Source: Kitasatospora sp. NBC_01250
Lineage (GTDB): Bacteria; Actinomycetota; Actinomycetes; Streptomycetales; Streptomycetaceae
NCBI RefSeq assembly: GCF_036226465.1
Contig: NZ_CP108476.1
Coordinates: forward strand, 8,556,001-8,620,000
Reading direction: 5' to 3'
Length of the DNA stretch: 64,000 nt
Numbering within the stretch: the first letter of the stretch is position 1; each line of letters starts with the position of its first letter. The notes under the pieces are model-generated. The model was given only the letters and a program-made list of their open reading frames with translations. It had not been told where the DNA came from and searched no databases. Both the position numbers and the translations under genes were made by a program. Below, piece after piece: positions 33,677-41,458 of the stretch.

Positions 33677-34609
33677 TCAGGTGGCAGGTCCGCTGTGCGG
33701 GTCGTCGGGCGGCAGCCGCGTGGCGGCGTCGGCGGCCAGCAGGGCGCCGTCCGCCAGGATTTCGGGCGGTGCCTGTGGGCCGGCGAACACGGTGATCTCC
33801 CGGCGGGTGACCGGATCGGTGTGGATCACCCGGGAGCGCAGCTCCGGGGGCAGGATGTGCGCCGGTATGGCCGTGAGTCCCGCCCCGCTCGCGGCGAGGT
33901 CCACGGCGGCCCGGGCGCAGGGGACCCGCAGGACCGAGGCGGCCCGGTCGCCGCCGAAGCGCTCTGTGCGCCCGGTCGACCGCAGCGGCTGCCAGGGTTC
34001 TTCGCCGTAGCAGATCCAGCGCCGGTCGAGCAGGTCCGTCGGTGGCACGCGGCGGCCGCGCAGCGGGTCGTCCGCCGGGCAGAGCAGGACGAGTTCCTCG
34101 GTGTGCACGGGCCACACCGCCCCGCTCCAGCCCGGCGGGCGGGGCGCGAGGGCCAGGTCGACGGCACGGGCGGTGAGCTGCTCGCGCAGCCGCTCGCCGG
34201 TCGGCTGCGTCTCCACGAGGAGGTCGACGCCGGGTCTGGCCCGTGCCCAGGAGCCCAGCGCGGTGAGCAGCCCGGGCAGGAGCGAGGGCAGGACGGCCAG
34301 CCGGACGGTGCGGCCGCGGCCCTGCTGGACGGCCCGTGCCTCGGCCCGCGCGCGTTCGGCGCTGTGCAGGGCGCAGCGCGCGTGCGGCAGGAACGCCTCG
34401 CCGGCCGCGGTCGGCCGCACGCCGTCGGCCCCGCGCACCAGCAGCGGTGTGCCGACTGCCCGTTCCAGGGCCCTGAGCTGCTGGGAGAGGGTCGGCTCGG
34501 TCACGTGCAGCTGCCGGGCGGCCCGGTTCAGCCGGCCTTCGCCGACCGTGGTGACCAGGTATTCGAGCTGCCGCAGGGACAGGCCGGCGCTGTTCGGTGT
34601 GGTGGTCAT
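33677..34609 (-). CDS. LysR-family transcriptional regulator
   Basis: Protein of 310 residues. N-terminal winged HTH (about 8-66, 'LSLRQLEYLVTTVGEGRLNRAARQL' then 'TEPTLSQQLRALERAVG') and a LysR substrate-binding domain from about 92 on. ATG 34609 has CAGGAGG. Its promoter falls in a 34-bp tandem repeat that also forms the 3' end of the upstream SpoIIE-like gene (same strand). The target is not obvious because no divergent partner is present. Confidence 0.9.
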   Translation of the reverse strand: MTTTPNSAGLSLRQLEYLVTTVGEGRLNRAARQLHVTEPTLSQQLRALERAVGTPLLVRGADGVRPTAAGEAFLPHARCALHSAERARAEARAVQQGRGRTVRLAVLPSLLPGLLTALGSWARARPGVDLLVETQPTGERLREQLTARAVDLALAPRPPGWSGAVWPVHTEELVLLCPADDPLRGRRVPPTDLLDRRWICYGEEPWQPLRSTGRTERFGGDRAASVLRVPCARAAVDLAASGAGLTAIPAHILPPELRSRVIHTDPVTRREITVFAGPQAPPEILADGALLAADAATRLPPDDPHSGPAT

Positions 34610-34631
34610 GGCGGGTGCCTCCTGATGGCTC

Positions 34632-34788
34632 GGTCGGGGTGTCGGAGCGGTGGCCGGGTGGGCGTGGTCCGGGTGTCGGAGCTGTGGCCGAGTGGGCTTG
34701 GTCCGGGTGTCGGAGTGGCGGCCGGGTGGGCTCGGTCCGGGTGTCGGAGTGGCGGCCGAGTGCGCTCGGTCCGGGTGTCAGAGCTGCG
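34632..34788. repeat. 34-bp tandem repeat, about 4.5 copies
   Basis: The motif GGTCCGGGTGTCGGAG recurs with an exact 34-bp period (TGTCGGAG or TGTCAGAG starting at 34640, 34674, 34708, 34742 and 34776). The copies differ at a few bases. The last copy overlaps the stop codon of the SpoIIE-like gene and the first lies about 20 bp from the LysR start, so the array fills the whole gap. 34 is not a multiple of three; it is not coding. Confidence 0.85.
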
Positions 34789-37150
34789 GCACGAGGTCCT
34801 GTTCGGTCCAGATGGTCTTGCCGTCGGCGGTGAAGCGGGAGCCCCAGCGCTGGGTGAGCTGGGCGACCAGGTACAGGCCGCGCCCGCCCTCGTCGTCCGG
34901 ATGGGCCCGGCGCAGGCGCGGTGAGGCGGCTGCCGCGTCGGAGACCTCGCAGATGAGCCGGCGCCCGTGGACCAGGCGCAGTTCGATGGGAGTGCGGCCG
35001 TAGCGGATGGCGTTGGTCACGAGTTCCGTGACGACCAGTTCGGTGGTGAAGGCCAGGTCCGCGAGGTCCCACGCGGTCAGCAGCGCGCCCACCTTCGCGC
35101 GGGCCTCGGCCACCACTGCGGGGTCGGCGGGGAGCTGCCAGGTCGCCACCCGGGAGGGGGCGATGCCGCGGGTCCGGGCGGTCAGCACCGCGACGTCGTC
35201 CTCGGACCGCAGGGCTCGGAGCACCTGGTCGCAGGTCTGGTCCGGGCTGCCCTGGGCGATGGACAGCGCCTGCCGCACGGTCTGTGCTCCGGCGCCGGGC
35301 GGGGTGCGGCGGTAGCCGCTGTGGAGGACGAGCACCGAGCCCTCGGGGAGTTCGGTCTCGGTGGTCTCGAAGGTGATCGCGCCGGTGCCCAGCGGCGGTC
35401 CGGCGGACAGCGGGACGGATTCGGCCGGGGCGCCGGGGCGGCGCAGGGCCGGAGCGGGGTGTCCGGCGCTGGCCAGGGTGCAGCGGCGGGCCACCGGGTC
35501 GTAGACGGCGTAGAGGCAGGTCGCGCCGATGCCGGCCGAGGTGTCCGCGGGCTCCCGCTGGGCCGGGCGGCGCTCCTCGCGGTCGAGCTGGGTGACGAGG
35601 TCGTCGAGGTGGGCGAGGAGTTCGTCGGGCGGCAGGTCGAGATCGGCCAGGGCGCGCACCGCGGTGCGCAGCCGGCCGGTGGTGGCGGAGGCGTTGATCC
35701 CGCGTGCGGTGACGTCTCCGGCGACGAGTGCGACGCGGGTGCCGGACAGCGGGATGACGTCGAACCAGACGCCGCCGGTGTCGCGTCCGTTGTGGGCGGG
35801 CAGGTAGCGGAAGGCGACGTCGAGCGCGTCCTGTTCGGGGGTGTGGTGCGGCAGCAGGGTGCGCTGCAGGGCGAGCGAGATGTCGCGTTCGTGGGCGTAG
35901 CGGCGGGCGTTGTCGATGCAGGTCCCGGCCCGGGTGACGATCTCCTCGGCGAGCAGCAGGTCGTCCTGGTCGAACGGTTCCGGCCGCTGATGGCGCAGGA
36001 TGGCGGCCACGCCCAGGGTCACGCCGCGCGCGGTGACCGGCACGAGCAGCAGGGAGTGCGGCCGGGGACTGCCCGGGGTGGGGGAGAGGATGACGGCCTC
36101 GGCCGGCCCGAGCTGGTGCAGTGACGGCCCGGCGCCGCGCAACGCGGCGAGGAACGGAGGCAGCGGCGGGTGGAGCGCCAACTGGCCTGGCAGGACCGGG
36201 CTTTCGGGGCAGCCTTCGAGGACCGACGCCTGCGCGCAGCGCAGCAGGGTGCTGTCGGCCTGGTCGGCGGCCGGTCGGCCGGGCCGCAGCAGGCTCTCGT
36301 ACAGGTCGATGGCGGCGAAGTCGGCGAACCGGCCGACCAGGGTGTCGGCCAGTTCCTGGGCGGTGCGGGTGGCGTCCAGCGTGCTGCCGATCCGGTCGCA
36401 GGCGCTGGTGGCGAGCAACAGCCGTTGCCGGGCCCGGTGTTCCAGGGAGACGTCGATGGTTGAGGCGCTGACTCCGCTCACCGTGCCGGTCTCGTCGATC
36501 AGCGGGGTCATGAAGACGTCCCAGGCGCGTTCCCGGCCGCCGCTGGGCGGGGGGCTGACCATTCTGGTGTGCGTGGGCCTGCCGGTGCGCAGGGCCTGGC
36601 GCTGGAGTTCGGCGAACTCCAGGAACGGGGGGAAGGGGTGGATCTCGTCGATCCGCCGGCCGAGCATCTCCGCCTCGTCCTGCCCGGCCAGTTCGACGAT
36701 CTGCGGGTTGGCCCGGACCAGTCGGGCCTGCGTGTCGTAGAGCGAGGTGGCGATCGGGGACTGCGTGAAGGCGCGTTCGACCAGGCGGGCGACCCGGCGC
36801 TCGGCGGGTTCGAGGAGCAGTACCCAGCGCCAGCGGTCGTCCCCGGTCCGGCAGGGGTGGGCCTCGACGCCGATCTCGATCGAATGGCCGTCGCGGTGCC
36901 GGGCCCACAGCAGGCCGTACCAGGAGTGCCCCTCGGCCACGGCCCGCCGTACGGGCGCCGGCAGCGGTGCGCGGAGCAGCCGGCCGACGGGGCGGTCGAC
37001 GACCTCCTCGGCGGTGTAGCCGAGCAGTCGGTGCGCTGCCGGGGTCCAGAGCGCGACCAGGCCGCGGCCGTCGAGGACGGCGGCCGGCCGGGACTGCTCG
37101 GGGGCGGCGGGGTGGGTTTCGGTGGTGCTCGTGCTGCTCGTGCTGGTCAT
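34778..37150 (-). CDS. PAS-PAS-GAF-SpoIIE-HATPase regulator with degenerate phosphatase
   Basis: Protein of 790 residues from ATG 37150 (GGAG upstream); the frame stays open further upstream but lacks homology there. PAS domains at about 22-112 and 125-240, GAF at about 255-420, SpoIIE phosphatase at about 435-655, and an RsbW-like HATPase at about 670-788 ('VTELVTNAIRYG', 'GGRGLYLVAQLTQRWG'). In the phosphatase, the first Asp of GGDWYD is Val-461 (GGVWFD) and the Asp of TDG is Ser-611 (HSG), while D464, D479 and D651-D652 are kept. Dephosphorylation is probably impaired whereas the ATPase half looks intact, so it may act as a sensor/anti-sigma kinase. Confidence 0.85.
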   Translation of the reverse strand: MTSTSSTSTTETHPAAPEQSRPAAVLDGRGLVALWTPAAHRLLGYTAEEVVDRPVGRLLRAPLPAPVRRAVAEGHSWYGLLWARHRDGHSIEIGVEAHPCRTGDDRWRWVLLLEPAERRVARLVERAFTQSPIATSLYDTQARLVRANPQIVELAGQDEAEMLGRRIDEIHPFPPFLEFAELQRQALRTGRPTHTRMVSPPPSGGRERAWDVFMTPLIDETGTVSGVSASTIDVSLEHRARQRLLLATSACDRIGSTLDATRTAQELADTLVGRFADFAAIDLYESLLRPGRPAADQADSTLLRCAQASVLEGCPESPVLPGQLALHPPLPPFLAALRGAGPSLHQLGPAEAVILSPTPGSPRPHSLLLVPVTARGVTLGVAAILRHQRPEPFDQDDLLLAEEIVTRAGTCIDNARRYAHERDISLALQRTLLPHHTPEQDALDVAFRYLPAHNGRDTGGVWFDVIPLSGTRVALVAGDVTARGINASATTGRLRTAVRALADLDLPPDELLAHLDDLVTQLDREERRPAQREPADTSAGIGATCLYAVYDPVARRCTLASAGHPAPALRRPGAPAESVPLSAGPPLGTGAITFETTETELPEGSVLVLHSGYRRTPPGAGAQTVRQALSIAQGSPDQTCDQVLRALRSEDDVAVLTARTRGIAPSRVATWQLPADPAVVAEARAKVGALLTAWDLADLAFTTELVVTELVTNAIRYGRTPIELRLVHGRRLICEVSDAAAASPRLRRAHPDDEGGRGLYLVAQLTQRWGSRFTADGKTIWTEQDLVPQL

Positions 37151-37521
37151 GGGGGGACTCCGTTCATGGGGGCCGCGCCGTCGTTCCCGGACCATGGCCT
37201 GGACCGACCGTTGCTCGCGCGGAGGAAGGGCGCGTGACGGAGCCGCCGAAGCCCGGACAGGAGGTTCCGTACTGTCCCCACCGTGCCGCGGCCGGCCTCC
37301 CGCGCGGCTCACCTGATCGGCCGAACCGCCGGAGGAGCAGCCGCCCCACGTCCGTGCCCCGGACTCGTCGGCCGGACAGCCCGCGTGCGCCCGACCCGAG
37401 GCGCCGGTCGCGCCCCTCCACCCGGCGGTGGATGCGCGCGTCATCCGGTCGGGGGACCGGCCGGCGGACTCCGCCACGGCCGGGCCCGCGCAAGCTGGGA
37501 GACCGAGGGTTCGAGATCGTG
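37151..37521. other. Intergenic region without recognised gene
   Basis: No recognisable protein on either strand. A GGTTCGAGATC sequence near 37508 resembles a tRNA T-loop but no cloverleaf can be drawn around it. It presumably holds the promoter of the SpoIIE-like gene. Confidence 0.4.
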
Positions 37522-38829
37522 TCAGGCGGTCCCTTCGGCCAGCTTCCACTCCCAGGACACGGGTGGCAGCTGCCAGTCCTTGTCGAGGACCGTGGTGCCG
37601 AAGATCTTCAGCTTGGTGAAGAAGGAGCCGGTGATGTCGAGCCCGCCGTAGAGCGCCCAGTTCGCCTGTGCGTTCGGCGCACTCCCTGCGCCCTGTGCGC
37701 CGACGGTGGCCTTCAGGTAGGGCTGGGTGTCGGCGGCGACTCCCACCGACCCGTAGAGACCGAGGGCGGTGTGGCTGCCGATGCCCGCCTTGGCCGTGGC
37801 GGTGCCGCTGATCCGCGAGGAGCTGCCGCTGCTGGTGGGGGCGGGGCCGGACAGGGCGCTCCAGCCGCCGTTCGCGTCGTAGCGGGCGCCGACCTGCAGC
37901 CTGCCCTGGGTGTGTTCCTCGGCGTCGACGGTGATCTTCCCGTCGGCGGAGACGTCGTAGAAGTAGTCGACCTTCAGGTTGAGGACGATGGGGACCGGTC
38001 CGAGCCACACGGTCTTGTCGACGTTCACCTCGGCCGCGGGGATGTGCAGGGGCTGGTGCCCGGTGTCGTAGGCCGCGGATCCCTGGGCGTGCACCTCGAC
38101 GCTGTGGCTGTAGTCCCCGGCGAGGCCGATCTCGGCCTTCGACGGGGCGACGCCGTACCAGTGGGCGCGCTGGTAGGAGAAGAGCAGCTCCGGGTGGAGG
38201 TCCAGCTGGGCGTGGAGCGCCGAGCCGTGGCCCGGGGTCGGTTCGACACCCGGCGGCATCGGCACGTCGACGTCGAAGCTGACGCCCGGCGAACCGGCCT
38301 GCCCCGCCACGGTGTTGACCTTTCCGCCGGCCGAGGAAGGGCTGACCTTGAGGTCGGCGGCGGTGAGCGGCACGGTGAGGTCGGCGCTGGCGTCGCCCAG
38401 CGCGTCGACCAGGGTGGCCGGGACGGTGTCCACCGCGGTCGAGCCGTCCGTGCCCGGGTGGACGGCGGTCACCTTCACCAGCGCGCCGTGCGGCGTCGCA
38501 CCGGTGGCGGGGCCGGCGATCACATCGCCGGGGCGCAGCTGCTCGGCGCTCTGCGGCGTGCCCGGCGGGGAGCCGCCGACGAGCAGCGCCGAGCCGTCCG
38601 CGTCCAGTCGCGCCAGCCGCAGGTGCGCGACCGGGGCCGGGGTGACGCCGCCGTTGGCGCCGGGACGCAGCACGGTCGCGGTGTCCGGGTCGGCCGGCGG
38701 TCCGGTCACCTGGAGCACCGGGGGCACGTGGCCGGCCGAGCCGTCGGAGGCGGCCGTGGCGGAGGCGACCGGGACGAGCACCACGGTGAGGGCGAGCGGC
38801 ACGGACAGCAGACGCAGGCGGGACGTCAT
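37522..38829 (-). CDS. Secreted protein of unknown function
   Basis: Protein of 435 residues starting at ATG 38829 (GAAGGA upstream). Signal peptide at about 1-27 (LLSVPLALTVVLVPVASATA, cleavage after AxA). The mature part is rich in beta-prone sequence. The first third (about 30-190) reads like a 'gatekeeper' beta domain with 'LRPGDVIAGP', the rest like extended beta strands with many Gly, Ser and Tyr ('ELLFSYQRAHWYGV', 'YLKATVGAQGAG'). No cysteine, membrane anchor or catalytic motif was found. I do not recognise the family. Monocistronic by spacing. Confidence 0.75.
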   Translation of the reverse strand: MTSRLRLLSVPLALTVVLVPVASATAASDGSAGHVPPVLQVTGPPADPDTATVLRPGANGGVTPAPVAHLRLARLDADGSALLVGGSPPGTPQSAEQLRPGDVIAGPATGATPHGALVKVTAVHPGTDGSTAVDTVPATLVDALGDASADLTVPLTAADLKVSPSSAGGKVNTVAGQAGSPGVSFDVDVPMPPGVEPTPGHGSALHAQLDLHPELLFSYQRAHWYGVAPSKAEIGLAGDYSHSVEVHAQGSAAYDTGHQPLHIPAAEVNVDKTVWLGPVPIVLNLKVDYFYDVSADGKITVDAEEHTQGRLQVGARYDANGGWSALSGPAPTSSGSSSRISGTATAKAGIGSHTALGLYGSVGVAADTQPYLKATVGAQGAGSAPNAQANWALYGGLDITGSFFTKLKIFGTTVLDKDWQLPPVSWEWKLAEGTA

Positions 38830-39235
38830 GGGGATCCTTCCGGGGAGAGGCCGCCCGACGGGGCGGTGCTTGCCCCCGGCGATGGGGGGCGAGGGCGTCG
38901 CCGACGAGCGCGCGGATGCGGCATGGGGCGACCAAGGGCCTGATGGAAGGGAATCCCACGGTGTGCGGGCGGGGCAAGGAGAAACATTCACGGTGCGGAT
39001 AGCGGTTGCCTATCGTGGTCCGGGTCCGGGTCCGGGTCCGGGTCCTGGTTCGGGTCCTGGTTCGGGTCCTGGTTCGGGTCCGCCGACGACTCGGATCCGC
39101 TGTGACGGGGCCGCCGCCCTGCTCCTGCGTCACCCGCCGCCGGGGCGACGCCGGGCGACGTGTGCGCGGATCTGCGGCACCGACATTCCCCGATGGCGCT
39201 CCGGCGGTGCGTCCCGCCTTCTACGATCTGGAGGA
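38830..39235. other. Divergent promoter region with hexamer array
   Basis: Contains the 39017-39081 simple repeat. TACGAT at 39222-39227 ends 8 bp before ATG 39236 and may serve as a -10 for a leaderless transcript. No protein recognised. Confidence 0.35.
39017..39081. repeat. GGTCCG hexamer and GGTCCTGGTTCG dodecamer array
   Basis: Four GGTCCG units followed by three GGTCCTGGTTCG units, then GGTCCG. The array stays in a six-base register throughout. Situated between the divergent secreted-protein and HMGL-like genes. If read on the minus strand it would encode Asp-Pro and Asn-Gln-Asp-Pro repeats, but no gene supports that frame. Confidence 0.85.
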
Positions 39236-40543
39236 ATGCGTTTCGGCTGCGCGGTGGGCATCCGCCGCACGGAGGGCGGGGGCTCGGGGATGGACGCGGT
39301 ACGGGAGTCGGCGCGGGCCGGCCGCATGGTGTTCTTCGAGGAGTCGGCGCGCGACGGAGCGCAGGCCAAGACCCTGATGAGCGCGGACTTCCGGGTGCGG
39401 CTGGCCCGGGAGCAGGGGGCGGTCTTCGGGACGGACGGGCCGCGGCACGTGGTGTTCGCCGCCGGGTTCCCCTCGGTCTGCGCGCAGGAGTTCGAGGCGA
39501 CCCGTCAGGTCGCGCTGGAGGCCCAGGAGTCGGTGAGCCCGGCCGCGATCTGCCGGGGCACCACGGCGGACGTGCGACTGGCACTGAGCGCGGTGCGCGG
39601 TGCGGCGCACGCGCGGGTGATGGTGATCGTGGCGGCTTCGGAGGCGACCGCGCGGGCCCTGGTCCACTGCGGCGCCCGTACGGCGCTGGCGCAGGGGCTG
39701 CAGGTGGTCAAGGAGGCCGTGGACCTGGCGGACGGTGTGGCGGTGGACGTCTGCCTGGTGGACGCACCGCGGGCCGACCACGCCCTGGTGGCCGAGTACG
39801 CGGGGGCGATGACGGCCCAGGGGGCCGGGACGATCGTGCTGGCCGACACGGTCGGCGACCTGCTGCCCGGCCGGACGCGCGAGCTGTTCACGCGGGTCGC
39901 GGCGGGCGCGGGCCCGGACGCGGTCCTGGTCTCGCACCTGCACAACGACCTCGGCCTGGGGCTGGCCAACACGCTGGCCGCGCTGGAGACCGGCGTCCGG
40001 GTGGCGGCCTGTTCCTGGCTGGGCATGGCCGAGCGCAGCGGCATGGTGGCCACCGAGCAGGTGCTCTTCCTGCTGGCCCACGACCCGGCCAAGGCCGCAC
40101 AGGTCCTGGGAGCCGACTGCCGGCCGTGGTGGACGGCCCCGGACCTGACCCGGCTGCCCGGGATCGCACGGATGGTGTCGGCCGAGACGGGAGTGCCGCT
40201 GACCGTCACCACCCCGATCGTGGGCACCGGGGTCGCCACCATCTCCACCGGCACCCCCTTCACCCACCCGCGGACCTTCCAGCCCTACGACCCCGAGCAA
40301 CACCTGGGCCTGCCGGCGACGGTGGTCCTGACCCACCTGGCCAGCGCGCGGGTGCTCCACGCGGTCGCCGAACGGCTCGGCCACCACCTCGACCCCGCCC
40401 AGACCCGCACCGCCCTGGCCTGGGTCAAGGACCGCGCCTACCGGCTCGGCCGGGCCGTCGTCGCCGACAGCGACTTCGCCGCCTACCTGGACGGCCTGAC
40501 CAGCGCCCACGCCTCCGGAACGGACACCCATGCCCGCCCCTGA
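39236..40543 (+). CDS. HMGL-like TIM-barrel acyltransferase/lyase (2-isopropylmalate/homocitrate synthase superfamily)
   Basis: Protein of 435 residues. Metal/substrate motif 'FFEESARDGAQ' (family: DxTLRDGxQ, keeping R-D-G and Q), 'SHLHNDLGLGLANTLAALETG' (HxH and N metal ligands) and 'GMAERSGMVATEQVL' (the G-x-GERxGN region). These enzymes join acetyl-CoA to a 2-oxo acid or do the reverse cleavage. No LeuA regulatory domain is present. ATG 39236 may be leaderless behind TACGAT; ATG 39290 is an alternative giving 417 residues. It overlaps the YrdC-like gene by 14 bp, so the two probably work together. Reaction unknown. Confidence 0.78.
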   Translation: MRFGCAVGIRRTEGGGSGMDAVRESARAGRMVFFEESARDGAQAKTLMSADFRVRLAREQGAVFGTDGPRHVVFAAGFPSVCAQEFEATRQVALEAQESVSPAAICRGTTADVRLALSAVRGAAHARVMVIVAASEATARALVHCGARTALAQGLQVVKEAVDLADGVAVDVCLVDAPRADHALVAEYAGAMTAQGAGTIVLADTVGDLLPGRTRELFTRVAAGAGPDAVLVSHLHNDLGLGLANTLAALETGVRVAACSWLGMAERSGMVATEQVLFLLAHDPAKAAQVLGADCRPWWTAPDLTRLPGIARMVSAETGVPLTVTTPIVGTGVATISTGTPFTHPRTFQPYDPEQHLGLPATVVLTHLASARVLHAVAERLGHHLDPAQTRTALAWVKDRAYRLGRAVVADSDFAAYLDGLTSAHASGTDTHARP

Positions 40544-41195
40544 CCCGCTCGACACCGCCGCCGCCGACCGTGCGCTGACCGCCGGTCAGGCCGTGATCCT
40601 GCCCAACCCCAGCCCGCTGACCTACGTCGTCGCCGCCACGACACCCCGGGCCGTGAACAGCGCCAAGGCACGGCCCGCCGACCAGGAAGTCGCCCTGTGG
40701 GCCCACCACGACACCGCCTGGCACGACCTGGTGCCCGCCCTGCAACTGCGACCCGGTGCCCTGCGTACCGCGCTCACCCTGCTGCGCGACGAGCTGGTCA
40801 CGCTGCTCGTGCCGGTCCGAGCCGACGCCGCGCCACCCGACTGGGCCGGTGCGGCCCTGCGCGGCGGCCACCTGCTCCTCTTCGGCGCCCGCTGGCAGCC
40901 CCTGAGTCCGCTGCTGGCCCGCCACCCCCGCCTGTACGTCAGCAGCGCCAACCGCACCGGACGGCCACCGGCCGCCACCGCCGCCCAGGCCGCGGCGATG
41001 TTCGGCCCCGGCATCCCGATCACCGACGCCGACCGCCTGCGTTCCACCGACACGCCGCACGCCGCCACCACCATGCTGCGGATCGCCCCGGACGGGCAGC
41101 TGACCCACGTTCGGCCCGGAGCCCAGGACCGCGCCCACGGCCCGGACCCTGCCCGCTACCTGGAGCATCTCGGCACGTCGGTCGGCCGCGTCTGA
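40530..41195 (+). CDS. YrdC/Sua5-like domain protein
   Basis: Protein of 221 residues. 'NSAKARPADQEVAL' corresponds to the KxR nucleotide-binding motif of YrdC (AAKGRP...), and 'YVSSANRTGRPPAAT' to the SxN motif. The first motif of true threonylcarbamoyl-AMP synthases (PTDTVYGL) is replaced by 'PNPSPLTYVV'. This suggests a specialised paralogue that binds ATP and bicarbonate or another substrate, not the housekeeping t6A enzyme. ATG 40530 lies within the end of the HMGL-like gene (14-bp overlap). Confidence 0.72.
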   Translation: MPAPDPLDTAAADRALTAGQAVILPNPSPLTYVVAATTPRAVNSAKARPADQEVALWAHHDTAWHDLVPALQLRPGALRTALTLLRDELVTLLVPVRADAAPPDWAGAALRGGHLLLFGARWQPLSPLLARHPRLYVSSANRTGRPPAATAAQAAAMFGPGIPITDADRLRSTDTPHAATTMLRIAPDGQLTHVRPGAQDRAHGPDPARYLEHLGTSVGRV

Positions 41196-41458
41196 TCGGC
41201 TTTGATCAGCCTCACGGTGGCGGCCCGGGTGCGGCACCGTCCCGTGGCCGGTGTGCCCTGCCCGCCGGCCGGCACCCCCTGACGTGACCTCAGCTGCTCA
41301 CACAGCCGACGGTTCGACCACGCCCGGCCGTCAGGAGGCGTTCGCCGGGATGGACGATACTCGGGGCCGTCAGCACCCCGGCCCGGTACGGCTGGTGTGC
41401 ACCCGGGACCACCAGTGCCCGGCCCGAGCCCGCTCGGACCGGCCGGCAGAGGAGAACG
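41196..41458. other. Intergenic region without recognised gene
   Basis: No protein or RNA gene recognised. Probably contains the promoter of the phosphodiester glycosidase gene. Confidence 0.35.

Noticed and set aside
37490..37540. GGTTCGAGATC as part of a tRNA
   Set aside because: No matching acceptor, D or anticodon arms can be drawn on either strand.
37151..39133. Upstream extension of the SpoIIE-like frame to 1451 codons
   Set aside because: The added 661 codons are low-complexity and antisense to, or overlapping, the secreted-protein gene; the PAS domain begins soon after ATG 37150, which has a ribosome site.
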